Assembly: GCA_037623315.1 (NCBI GenBank)
Contig: JBBJJH010000010.1
Span: 62,001-126,000, forward strand
DNA from: Halanaerobiaceae bacterium ANBcell28
Lineage (GTDB): Bacteria > Bacillota > Halanaerobiia > Halanaerobiales > DTU029
Direction: 5' to 3'
Length of the DNA stretch: 64,000 nt
A program made the position numbers and the translations under genes. The notes below the pieces were generated by a model. The model saw only the letters and a program-made list of their open reading frames with translations, had not been told where the DNA came from and did not search any database. Shown piece by piece: positions 9,731 to 17,456 of this stretch (position 1 is the stretch's first letter; every line of letters begins with the position of its first letter).

Positions 9731-10152
9731 TTACAACACCCCCGTATTTTATTCGATAATACCCCTCCTATGTTTGATATGTCAGGTTTGTTTAATTGGA
9801 ACTTAAAGAAAAATAATTTTAAACATTTTTCAAAAATAAAAATATAGTAAATAAAATATAGACATAAAAATATCAAGAAAAAGAGCAGATAGGTATCGAA
9901 ATGCGTACCCTTAACTTGATATTTATTAACTGTCTATTAAATTAACACGTACAAAACATCATTAATATTTTATCATTGATAAAGAGAAAAATCAAGTATT
10001 TTTCCATATATTTTTAAGATTTATCATGTAAAATTCTCAACTTTGTAAATTAATTCTTCATTAATAAGATATCAATAAATACTTTTTGAACGTTATGAAA
10101 AAGAAAAACTATGTATATAAGCTTATTAATATAAATATATTTTCGTATAAAA
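9731..10152. other. AT-rich intergenic region with a distant inverted repeat
   Basis: No gene found. It holds the operon promoter (9756-9785) and, further upstream, a perfect 10-base inverted repeat at 9868-9877 and 9915-9924 (AAATATCAAG / CTTGATATTT). Between the arms is a shorter GGTAT/GTACC pairing (9892-9908). Because it is about 80 bases upstream of the -35 box, it is not part of the operon's leader RNA; the ATCAA/TTGAT cores recall Fnr-type half sites. I see nothing in 9925-10152. Confidence 0.5.
9756..9785 (-). promoter_or_regulatory. Promoter of the opine-dehydrogenase/cobalamin operon
   Basis: On the minus strand CTGACA (9780-9785), an 18-base spacer and TATTAT (9756-9761), both one mismatch from consensus, 26 bases before the ATG. 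Confidence 0.55.
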
Positions 10153-10183
10153 AAATTAGACCAGATAAAATCCAGCCTAATTT
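10153..10183 (-). terminator. Intrinsic terminator of the GLUG lipoprotein gene
   Basis: A 14-pair hairpin on the minus strand (several G-U pairs, TTT loop) followed by a run of T at 10152 and below. Confidence 0.8.
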
Positions 10184-10196
10184 AAATATAGCTTTT

Positions 10197-11408
10197 CTAT
10201 TGCCACTGTAAATAGGGATAAGATACTCCTTCATCAATAGCCCAAACACTATCAAAATCCCAATCATTATATGTATCTCTTTGCTTCATCCCCTCTTCCG
10301 ATATAGGGATACCTTTTTCTTCATCATTTTGCCCACTATTATCAAGATCATAATAGCTATTTTCAACGCTTAGCTTGTTTCCTTGCCCAATAAGTCCTCC
10401 AGAATTTATCGTTTCATTAACTAAACCAACAGAATAACTATTATTAACTTTACCTATATTTAAACCCACTAGTCCACCTGAATGGGTTTCTCCATCAACG
10501 TCAACTTTTGCATAAGTATTTATAATTTTTCCGTTATTATATCCAACAAGTCCACCAGCTAATTCGCCAATACTAATTCCTTTAGCATAACTATTTATTA
10601 TTGTCCCTTGATTATTCGCAACCAGAACACCGCTATGTCCATCACCTCTAATTTCACCTTTTGAACTGCTGTTTTCTATTGTACCATTATTGACTCCAAC
10701 TAAACCACCTGAATTAGTCGTGGCGTTTATCTGTACTTCCTCTAAAATTATATTTCTTAGTATAGCTTCAAAATCTAATACTCCAAACAGTCCGACATCT
10801 TTAGAATTGTTTATATTTAAATTCTTTATAGTATAACCGCCACCATCAAAGGATCCGCTGAATGGATGATGCTGGCTTCCTATTGGATTCCATCCTATAC
10901 CACCATTAAAATCTATCAAATCTATATGTTTTACTTGTTTAAAATGCTTGTCCAAATTATAACTCACAATATCCAACTGTTCTGAATTCGCTATTAAATA
11001 CGGATCACTTTCTGTGCCGCTTCCGCCATCAAATAGACCTTCCCCTTGGAAAAATGCAGTTACGCTTTTGTCTTTATCTATTTCTATTATGATCTCTGTA
11101 TCATAACTTTGATTTTCATTTACATCTCCTTGCCATTTTATAAAGCCATCCTCAGTTTCAATATTTATATTTGGACTAGTTCCTTTTTGGAAATTATCAG
11201 AAAATTCCACCTGAGGCTCTACACTTTCCGTACCTTCTATCCAAACAGTTCCTTCTCCTTCAACTCTCACTGTTAACGTATAGAATGTTTTTTCACTTGG
11301 ATCGCGAGAATCTCCGTTTCCCGAGTCACATCCCAAGGAAATAAAAACTATACTTAAAATCATTAAAAAAACTAGAAACCTTTTTTCATTTAGTCTTTTA
11401 TTCGACAT
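10197..11408 (-). CDS. GLUG-repeat lipoprotein
   Basis: 403 residues. The start at 11408 is fixed by GGGGGG just upstream and by a sigma-A promoter at 11430-11458; an in-frame start further upstream at 11471 would precede that promoter. The N-terminus is a signal sequence ending in the lipobox-like ISLGC with Cys27. Then come a Bacteroidetes-like repeat (residues 45-115, FYTLTVRVEGEGTVW) and, from about 130, a ladder of GLUG motifs of the type GLVGxNxGxIxNSY, about five copies, predicted to form a beta helix. Likely an exported surface protein bound to a membrane by lipid. Its ligand is unknown. It stands alone with its own promoter and terminator. Confidence 0.85.
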   Translation of the reverse strand: MSNKRLNEKRFLVFLMILSIVFISLGCDSGNGDSRDPSEKTFYTLTVRVEGEGTVWIEGTESVEPQVEFSDNFQKGTSPNINIETEDGFIKWQGDVNENQSYDTEIIIEIDKDKSVTAFFQGEGLFDGGSGTESDPYLIANSEQLDIVSYNLDKHFKQVKHIDLIDFNGGIGWNPIGSQHHPFSGSFDGGGYTIKNLNINNSKDVGLFGVLDFEAILRNIILEEVQINATTNSGGLVGVNNGTIENSSSKGEIRGDGHSGVLVANNQGTIINSYAKGISIGELAGGLVGYNNGKIINTYAKVDVDGETHSGGLVGLNIGKVNNSYSVGLVNETINSGGLIGQGNKLSVENSYYDLDNSGQNDEEKGIPISEEGMKQRDTYNDWDFDSVWAIDEGVSYPYLQWQ

Positions 11409-11429
11409 AAAAAACCCCCCTTTTCTTAT

Positions 11430-11458
11430 ATTATACAACTTTAAATTGCTTTTTTCAA
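11430..11458 (-). promoter_or_regulatory. Sigma-A promoter of the GLUG lipoprotein gene
   Basis: Minus strand TTGAAA (11453-11458), 17-base spacer, TATAAT (11430-11435), giving a very short leader before the Shine-Dalgarno sequence at 11415-11420. Confidence 0.8.
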
Positions 11459-11658
11459 TAAAATATAGCATATTTATGTATTTTTTTCTACAAACACCTT
11501 AAGGAAGGTATTTTTTGCTTTCTCACCATTATTTCTTCTCAAATCTATATATAATCAAAATTCGAATAATATGAAATTATCTTCAGATTAGAAAATCACA
11601 TATTTTTTGGCATAAAAAATAGACTAGAATATATCTAGCCTATTTTATAATACATAAA

Positions 11659-11822
11659 TCAAACTTCACAGTTGAACATACCGTATAAAGCCTGCTTAGA
11701 CATAACTTCATCCACGGAAAAAACTAATTTATCCCAGGGCACTCCCAATCCAAATAAAACCTTACAAGAACATTAAGGTTGCCCAGCTCTTCTTCCAGCT
11801 TATGAATAACAAAACAATCTAA
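11659..11822 (-). pseudogene. Decayed coding fragment, unrecognised
   Basis: Two adjacent minus-strand frames read like real protein. One gives a piece beginning HKLEEELGNLNVL; a frameshift near 11765 is needed to continue into LGVPWDKLVFSVDEVMSKQA and on to a TGA at 11659. There is no start and no Shine-Dalgarno sequence. I do not recognise the parent family. It sits next to the TnpB-like relic in the 605-base gap between the lipoprotein and idh genes, so the whole gap looks like degraded accessory DNA. The stretch 11459-11658 shows nothing I can name. Confidence 0.4.
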
Positions 11823-11846
11823 TTAGGCTAGTTACTTTGGCACAGT

Positions 11847-11947
11847 GCAACGCAAGTCGATTCGCTAGTACTGCAACTTTAATGTCAAAATTGGTGGTGC
11901 TCTGGAGTAGTCTCAACATTGCCTTTATAATAGAAGAAGGCAGTGAT
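11847..11947 (+). repeat. IS200/IS605-like relic, copy A (tnpB tail and downstream RNA region)
   Basis: About 90% identical over 101 bases to 31543-31643. The alignment preserves a reading frame: ATQVDSLVLQL then TAA at 11880-11882 here, APQVDSVVLQP then TAA in the other copy. The end of a gene followed by about 65 bases of conserved untranslated sequence fits the 3' end of a tnpB gene and its omega-RNA region. This copy lacks the terminal hairpin seen in copy B and has an in-frame TAG at 11829-11831, so it is dead. Family assignment is inferred from layout; the repeat itself is directly visible. Confidence 0.6.
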
Positions 11948-12013
11948 TTGTTAAGCATTCATATAATACTTATCTTTCTCTAAAAAAAGATTTTCAAAAT
12001 TAAACATTTATTT

Positions 12014-13213
12014 CTAATCTTGATAAGTAGTATACTTATCTTCTAAATTTTCGTCCTTAATTGTTTCCATTAGATACTCAGAATATTCACTTCCGGTAGC
12101 GCCTGTATCTCTACCTGTCAGGACAAGTTTTTTCTCATAATGCCCACAAATATCAAGAGCCATTTGTAATTGTTTTGCTTCCTTTTTATATCCAATATGA
12201 TCAAGAAGCATACCTGCAGCTCTAATAATACTGCTAGGGTCCGCATATTGTGCTCTACCTTCTTTTACCATTCTTGGTGCAGAACCATGAATAGCTTCAA
12301 ACATAGCATATTCCTTACCAATATTAGCACTACCAGCTGTACCAACACCACCCTGAAATTCTGCCGCTTCATCTGTTAAGATATCGCCATATAGATTAGG
12401 TAAAACCATTACCTTGAACTGTTGTCTTCTTTTTTCATCTACTAACTTAGCTGTCATTATATCAATATACCAGTCATCCCATTGAACTTCTGGATAATCT
12501 TTAGCAATTTCTTTTGCAATATCAAGGAAAAGTCCATCTGTAGTTTTAACAACATTTGCTTTTGTAACTACTGTTACTTTATTCATACCACTTTTTTGGG
12601 CATAATCAAATGCAGATTTTATAATCCTATAAGAACCTTCATACGTTGTAACAGTAAAATCAATCGCCAGATCTTCATTTACTCTTACCCCATTACTACC
12701 TAATGCATATGCACCTTCTGTATTTTCGCGGAAGAAAACCCAGTCGATACCATCTTCAGGAACTTTAACCGGGCGTACATTTGCAAAAAGATCAAGTTCT
12801 TTTCTCATAGCCACATTAGCACTTTCTATATTAGGCCAAGGATCTCCGGCACGAGGTGTAGTTGTAGGGCCTTTTAAAATTACATGACATTGTTTTAATT
12901 CTTCTACTATATTATCAGGGATAGCCTTATTAACTTTTGCTCTATTCTCTATAGTCAAACCATCAATTACCCTGATTTCCACTTTACCTTTTTCAATATC
13001 ATCAGCTATTAAGAATTCAATTATCTTCTGAGCTTCATTAGTTATGTATGGTCCAATACCATCCCCACCAACTATACCAATAACAACCTTGTCCAAATTT
13101 TGATAATCAACAAAGTCTTTAACAGCCTTCATTTTTTCTATTCTGTCAAATTGCTGTTCAATTAGTTTTCCAAAATGTTCTTTTGCCTTAGTAATTCTTT
13201 CTTTATTACCCAT
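12014..13213 (-). CDS. Isocitrate/isopropylmalate dehydrogenase family, probable isocitrate dehydrogenase
   Basis: 399 residues. Decarboxylating dehydrogenase fold with GIVGGDGIGPYI near residue 47, the substrate loop PTTTPRAGDPWP and then ESANVAMRKELDLFANVRP, whose Ser/Asn/Arg set matches isocitrate dehydrogenases, followed by ENTEGAY. Metal-binding Asp residues lie in NLYGDILTDEAA. The cofactor loop IHGSAPRMVKEGRAQYADP does not clearly match the NADP-type pattern of E. coli Icd, so cofactor choice is open. It would convert isocitrate to 2-oxoglutarate in the cytoplasm. ATG start with AGGAGGG upstream and its own sigma-A promoter. No other TCA genes are adjacent. 3-isopropylmalate dehydrogenase or homoisocitrate dehydrogenase are less likely alternatives. 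Confidence 0.8.
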   Translation of the reverse strand: MGNKERITKAKEHFGKLIEQQFDRIEKMKAVKDFVDYQNLDKVVIGIVGGDGIGPYITNEAQKIIEFLIADDIEKGKVEIRVIDGLTIENRAKVNKAIPDNIVEELKQCHVILKGPTTTPRAGDPWPNIESANVAMRKELDLFANVRPVKVPEDGIDWVFFRENTEGAYALGSNGVRVNEDLAIDFTVTTYEGSYRIIKSAFDYAQKSGMNKVTVVTKANVVKTTDGLFLDIAKEIAKDYPEVQWDDWYIDIMTAKLVDEKRRQQFKVMVLPNLYGDILTDEAAEFQGGVGTAGSANIGKEYAMFEAIHGSAPRMVKEGRAQYADPSSIIRAAGMLLDHIGYKKEAKQLQMALDICGHYEKKLVLTGRDTGATGSEYSEYLMETIKDENLEDKYTTYQD

Positions 13214-13259
13214 GCAAAACCCTCCTATTATATAATTTCTACAATTTATAACTTTAATT

Positions 13260-13288
13260 ATTATACCTTATATCGGGCTTTCAGTCAA
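13260..13288 (-). promoter_or_regulatory. Sigma-A promoter of idh
   Basis: Minus strand TTGACT (13283-13288), 17-base spacer, TATAAT (13260-13265), about 45 bases before the ATG. Confidence 0.8.
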
Positions 13289-13455
13289 ACTAATAGCTTA
13301 TAATCCACTGTCTTATCTTGTTTAATCTATGATTTCATCATTTACTTAGAATTTTACCCTTAATAATAAGATGTTTTAATATACAGATTTTTAATTTAAG
13401 AACACATCAAGAGTACATTAATACACCTAATAAGGCAAATATTTCTATAAATGGG

Positions 13456-13484
13456 TTGACAAGTATAGTGAAATTTTTTATAAT
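13456..13484 (+). promoter_or_regulatory. Consensus sigma-A promoter of the ABC importer operon
   Basis: TTGACA (13456-13461), exactly 17 bases, TATAAT (13479-13484): a perfect consensus. Transcription would begin near 13491, giving an unusually long leader of about 230 bases before the first gene. Confidence 0.85.
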
Positions 13485-13557
13485 TAAGATAATTACAAAT
13501 TAAAATAAGAAACTAAATTTGATTCTTTGCATTCTTTTATTTCATGATAATGTTTGG

Positions 13558-13569
13558 GAAACCGGTTTC
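13558..13569. promoter_or_regulatory. LacI-family-type operator palindrome
   Basis: The 12-base perfect palindrome GAAACCGGTTTC has the central CG and A/T-rich flanks typical of LacI/CcpA-family sites; the wider GGAAACCGGTTTCT matches the catabolite-response pattern except at its outermost bases. It lies about 70 bases downstream of the predicted transcription start, where a bound repressor could block elongation. The sugar-importer context fits. No LacI gene is in the window. Confidence 0.6.
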
Positions 13570-13661
13570 TGAAGAATTACATACATAAGCCAGAAATAAT
13601 TTCTTTAATTTTATAAATTGTATGGAGAACTTGCTAAAAATCATACAGGAAATATAATAAT

Positions 13662-13692
13662 AAGAAAATCTCTTCTTTTCTGAGATTTTCTT
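13662..13692 (+). terminator. Leader hairpin, possible attenuator
   Basis: A perfect 11-base inverted repeat (13662-13672 / 13682-13692) with a 9-base loop, extendable outwards by about five pairs with one bulge. Its 3' arm is T-rich (ATTTTCTTTATT), but no separate T run follows. It ends about 20 bases before the Shine-Dalgarno sequence of the first importer gene. Confidence 0.5.
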
Positions 13693-13722
13693 TATTATAA
13701 AAAAAATACAAGGAGTGGTATA

Positions 13723-15414
13723 ATGAAGAAGCATTGGAAATCGTTATTTGTCGTTACTTTGGTTTTGGTTTTTGCTTTAACATCTCTTGCAGCATTTTCC
13801 GCACAAACAGTAAGAGAAGAAACAGTTATTTACACAGGAATAAGTTGGGCTCCACCTAATAATTGGAACCCACTATATCACAATCCTCAAACTGGAACTG
13901 TAGGTCTAATGTATGATCCTCTTTTCCATTTTAATCCACACACTGGAGAATGGATACCGTTTTTAGCAGCAGAAGAAGGAGAATGGATTGAAGATGATGT
14001 ATTTTATGTAAAATTACGTGAAGAAGCAAAATGGCATGATGGTGTAGCTTTAACTGCAAACGATGTAGTATTTACTTATCAAATTGCTAATGAAGTTAAC
14101 CTCTTCTATTCATCAATCTGGAACTACCTGGGAGATGTAGTTGCTATTAGTGAGACTGAAGTAGAATTTCATTTTGATAGACCTAATTATCAACAATGGC
14201 AAACATATTTATATGCACAACCAATAGTTCCTGAACATATATTTAGCGAAATCCCTAAAGGAGATCTAGCAAATATTACTAACGAAGATGCTATTGGAAG
14301 TGGCCCTTATACTATTGGTGAAGCACGTGAAGATAGAATGATTTGGGAACGTGTTGATGACTGGTGGGGTAATGATGTTCATGGTCAACCTGGACCTCGT
14401 TACGTTGAAGATGTTTTAGTATTTGGTAATAATATTGCTCTAGGTATGTTATTGCAACGTGAACTTGACGTCTCAAACAATTTCCTTCCAGGAACTCCAG
14501 CAATTGTTGCTACTCCTGAATATGCAGTAACAACCTATTTTGATGAAGCTCCTTATCATCTATCAGGTAATACAGGCCTTCTTTATTTAAATACAAGAAA
14601 GCCTGGCCTAGATGATCCTGTATTTAGAAGAGCTTTAGCCTTTGCTGTGAATTCAGAAGAAATTATTAATCGTACTTATCAAGGCGCTGCTCTACCAGCA
14701 TGTCCTAGTGGACTTTTTGGTGCATGGGCTGAATATCGTAGCGAAGAGGCCGTACAAGAACATGGCTTTAATTTTGACCCAGGATATGCTAAGCAAATCC
14801 TTGATGAAGCAGGTTATGTAGATAGTAATGATGATGGTTGGAGAAACTCTCCTGAAGGTGAAGATTTATCTTTCACACTTCAAGTGCCAGCAGGTTGGAG
14901 TGATTGGGAAAATATCATTTCCATTGCTGCTGAAAATTTCAGAGCTATTGGAGTAAACGCAGAAGCAAATTTTGTTGACCAAACCATTTATAATGATCAA
15001 ATGTGGGGTGGAGAATTCGACATAGTATTTAATGATTATGCAACACAAATTAGTGGTACTCCATATACTTATTTTGAAGCTGTTGCCTATCACGGAATTG
15101 ATAGCGATGAAGTAACTCAAGGGAATTTTGGACGTTATGACAATCAAGAACTATTTGATCTTATCTCTGATTTCAATATGGTTCCTGCTGATAGTGATGA
15201 TGCTTATGAAATAGCAGCAGAAATCCAAGCAATTATTATGCAAGATATGCCTGTTATACCTGTTATGCTTAACCCTACCTATTCACAGGCTCTTGAAACA
15301 TATTGGACCAATTGGCCTAGTGCTGATAACCCTAATGGTATAGCCGTCGGATGGGGTGGCTTATGGCAAATGGGAGGTACACAAACACTACTTAATCTTG
15401 AACCTGTTCAATAA
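13723..15414 (+). CDS. ABC importer substrate-binding protein, OppA/DppA (family 5) type
   Basis: 563 residues, usual family length. A cleavable signal peptide (residues about 1-27, ending AAFSA) has no lipobox, so the protein should be free in a periplasm, not lipid-anchored. The mature part is strongly acidic and shows family-5 signatures: the early WNPLYHNPQTG region, VFTYQIANEV near residue 110, and IGSGPYTIGEAREDRMIWE near residue 190. ATG start with AAGGAGTGG. It heads a five-gene transport operon. Family-5 proteins bind peptides, nickel or oligosaccharides; the LacI-type operator and the glycosidase at the other end point to an oligosaccharide (inference). Confidence 0.92.
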   Translation: MKKHWKSLFVVTLVLVFALTSLAAFSAQTVREETVIYTGISWAPPNNWNPLYHNPQTGTVGLMYDPLFHFNPHTGEWIPFLAAEEGEWIEDDVFYVKLREEAKWHDGVALTANDVVFTYQIANEVNLFYSSIWNYLGDVVAISETEVEFHFDRPNYQQWQTYLYAQPIVPEHIFSEIPKGDLANITNEDAIGSGPYTIGEAREDRMIWERVDDWWGNDVHGQPGPRYVEDVLVFGNNIALGMLLQRELDVSNNFLPGTPAIVATPEYAVTTYFDEAPYHLSGNTGLLYLNTRKPGLDDPVFRRALAFAVNSEEIINRTYQGAALPACPSGLFGAWAEYRSEEAVQEHGFNFDPGYAKQILDEAGYVDSNDDGWRNSPEGEDLSFTLQVPAGWSDWENIISIAAENFRAIGVNAEANFVDQTIYNDQMWGGEFDIVFNDYATQISGTPYTYFEAVAYHGIDSDEVTQGNFGRYDNQELFDLISDFNMVPADSDDAYEIAAEIQAIIMQDMPVIPVMLNPTYSQALETYWTNWPSADNPNGIAVGWGGLWQMGGTQTLLNLEPVQ

Positions 15415-15450
15415 TTTAATATTGATAAAAATTTAATAATTAATTAAATA

Positions 15451-15474
15451 CGGGCCCGAAACTTTTCGGGCCTG
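15451..15474 (+). terminator. GC-rich hairpin between binding protein and permease genes
   Basis: Stem of about 10 pairs (CGGGCCCGAA / TTCGGGCCTG with one G-U pair) and a short loop. The following bases are only weakly T-rich, so it is more likely a partial terminator or mRNA end stabiliser that raises the binding protein above the permeases. Confidence 0.65.
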
Positions 15475-15531
15475 TAAGTTATAATATAATTTTATTTCTT
15501 AATCTTAAGTTTAGAAAGGAGTTATAAAAAC

Positions 15532-16521
15532 ATGGGAAAATATTTCAGCAAGAAATTTATAATTTATCTAATAACTTTTTTTGTTGCTGTTACAATTAAC
15601 TGGATAGCGCCACGCTTAATTCCTGGCGACCCGGTTAGAACAATGTTAGCAACTTATGTTGGTCCTGCTGAAGGCAGAGCAATCTTAGAACAAGAACTAC
15701 GTATAACTTTTGGCCTTGAAGGCAGTCTTATTCAACAGTATCTTACTTTTTGGGGAAGGCTATTACGAGGTGATCTAGGAAGAAGTATTACTATGTATCC
15801 TCGTCGTGTAATTGATATTGTGAGAAATAATATTATATACGATATCGTAATATTATTTCCAGCAGTTACGTTAAGCTGGATAGTTGGTAATAAATTTGGA
15901 GCAATGGCTGGAGATAACAAAAAAACTGATAATATAGTTATGCCTTTTATTTATGCTCTTATATCATCTCCTTATTTTTGGTTTGCAATTATAGTAGTAT
16001 ATGTTTTTTCTTTCAATCTTGGATGGTTCCCTTCAGCTCAAGCCTATGGCGGAGGGCTAAGTCCTGGCCTAAACATGACATTTATAAGGAGTTTTTTACG
16101 GCATTGGTTTTTACCTTTTTTTACTTTATTTTTAATCACATTAGGCCAATGGGCTATAGGGATGCGTAATATGATTATATATGAGGTAAAAGCTAACTAT
16201 GCTAACTACATGAGATCTTCAGGAGCACCAGACAAACTTGTAAGAGAATATGCTTTTCGGAATGGCATTTTACCCCAGGTAACCGGTTTTGCCATTCAAT
16301 TAGGACAGGTAGTTGCTGGAGCAATTTTGGTTCAGGAAGTCTTTAACTATCCAGGACTGGGTAGATTAATGCTTGAAGCAGTTCAAAGACAAGATTTTTT
16401 CCTTTTACAGGGATCTTTTCTAGCTTTGATACTGATGGTACTTCTGGCCAACTTCCTTGTTGATATAATATATATGTTTATAGATCCTAGAATAAAAGCA
16501 TCCTACACAGAGGAGGGTTGA
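15532..16521 (+). CDS. ABC importer permease, OppB/DppB type
   Basis: 329 residues. Inner-membrane subunit of the importer. A first membrane helix (about 9-28) is followed by the family hallmark PRLIPGDPVRTML, then about five further helices between residues 95 and 315. The EAA-loop sequence that docks the ATPase is seen as YANYMRSSGAPDKLVREYAF (about 221-240). A clear AAAGGAG precedes the ATG. Three bases separate it from the second permease gene, so the two are made together. Confidence 0.93.
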   Translation: MGKYFSKKFIIYLITFFVAVTINWIAPRLIPGDPVRTMLATYVGPAEGRAILEQELRITFGLEGSLIQQYLTFWGRLLRGDLGRSITMYPRRVIDIVRNNIIYDIVILFPAVTLSWIVGNKFGAMAGDNKKTDNIVMPFIYALISSPYFWFAIIVVYVFSFNLGWFPSAQAYGGGLSPGLNMTFIRSFLRHWFLPFFTLFLITLGQWAIGMRNMIIYEVKANYANYMRSSGAPDKLVREYAFRNGILPQVTGFAIQLGQVVAGAILVQEVFNYPGLGRLMLEAVQRQDFFLLQGSFLALILMVLLANFLVDIIYMFIDPRIKASYTEEG

Positions 16522-16524
16522 TTT

Positions 16525-17454
16525 ATGGCTAATACAGAATCAATATTAAATACTAATCAAAAAGTCAGTACACGTTTAAAAAGACTATTTATTAAATTTA
16601 AGAAAAATGAAAATTTATATTTTATAGTAACAAATCCAAGGATTATTTTTGGAATAACTTTGTTTCTTGCTGTCTGTCTATTTGCACTACTAGGACCAGC
16701 ATTTACTGATTACGCTATTGATGATTGGGCTGGAATTGGAGCACCTGCAGCAGTAGCGGCACCATCTATTGATAATCCTTTTGGTTTAACTATTTTAGGA
16801 TATGATGTCTATACTAGGACTGTTTACGGACTTCGAGCAACAATCATGGTTGGTTTTATAGGTAGTATCCTTGCCAGCACTATTGGTATCATCATTGGAC
16901 TTGTTGCTGGTTTTAAAGGAGGAATGATTGACGAGTTTTTGATGGGTTTAACAAATGTTTTTCTTACCTTTCCTCAATTGGCAATACTTATAGTAGTTGC
17001 TGGTTTTCTTCCTTATAGAGGAATAGTTCATATGGCAATACTTGTAGGATTGGTAATCTGGCCCTGGACAGCACGGGCTGTTAGATCGCAAACCTTATCT
17101 TTAAAGAATGAAGAACATGTTAACCTATCAAGAATTTCTTCAAATAGTACAATAAGAATATTGTTTGAAGATATCGCTGCAAACATGTTTTCTTATATTT
17201 TTATGGTTTTTATTCAACAATTCCTGGGAACTATTATGGCAACTGTCGGGCTAGAATTTTTAGGATTAGGGCCTACCCGCGGAGTGTCCTTGGGACTAGT
17301 AATGCGAAACGCCCTTGCTAATGGTGCACTTTATCTGGGTTACTGGTGGTGGGCTATACTACCTGGTATATTTATTTTATTTCTACTCTTTTCACTGTAT
17401 TTTATCAATACAGGTCTTGATAAAATCTTCAATCCAGAATTGAGGGAGATGTAA
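16525..17454 (+). CDS. ABC importer permease, OppC/DppC type
   Basis: 309 residues. N-terminal cytoplasmic tail of about 45 residues, a first helix (about 47-70), then a loop containing HPFGLT-like spacing (PSIDNPFGLTILGYDVYTRT) typical of DppC proteins and about five membrane helices to residue 300. The EAA-like docking loop is ending NEEHVNLSRISSNSTIRILF (about 200). AGGAGGG precedes the ATG. It pairs with the upstream permease to form the channel and is followed two bases later by the first ATPase gene. Confidence 0.92.
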   Translation: MANTESILNTNQKVSTRLKRLFIKFKKNENLYFIVTNPRIIFGITLFLAVCLFALLGPAFTDYAIDDWAGIGAPAAVAAPSIDNPFGLTILGYDVYTRTVYGLRATIMVGFIGSILASTIGIIIGLVAGFKGGMIDEFLMGLTNVFLTFPQLAILIVVAGFLPYRGIVHMAILVGLVIWPWTARAVRSQTLSLKNEEHVNLSRISSNSTIRILFEDIAANMFSYIFMVFIQQFLGTIMATVGLEFLGLGPTRGVSLGLVMRNALANGALYLGYWWWAILPGIFILFLLFSLYFINTGLDKIFNPELREM

Positions 17455-17456
17455 CT

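Larger units (their letters stand above)
13214..13722. other. Divergent control region between idh and the ABC importer
   Basis: No gene found. From left to right it holds the idh promoter on the minus strand (13260-13288), about 165 AT-rich bases in which I see nothing, the importer promoter (13456-13484), a LacI-type palindrome (13558-13569) and a leader hairpin (13662-13692). Confidence 0.7.

Noticed and set aside
9868-9924. Riboswitch for the cobalamin operon
   Set aside because: It lies upstream of the predicted promoter and does not match the cobalamin, SAM, glycine or c-di-GMP patterns I know.
13491-13660. Known riboswitch class in the importer leader
   Set aside because: I see no match to purine, lysine, cobalamin, SAM, preQ1 or c-di-GMP consensus; only the palindrome and hairpin stand out.
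13537-13734. Minus-strand 65-codon frame across the importer leader
   Set aside because: No Shine-Dalgarno sequence, and it covers the operator and hairpin of the opposite strand; not a gene.
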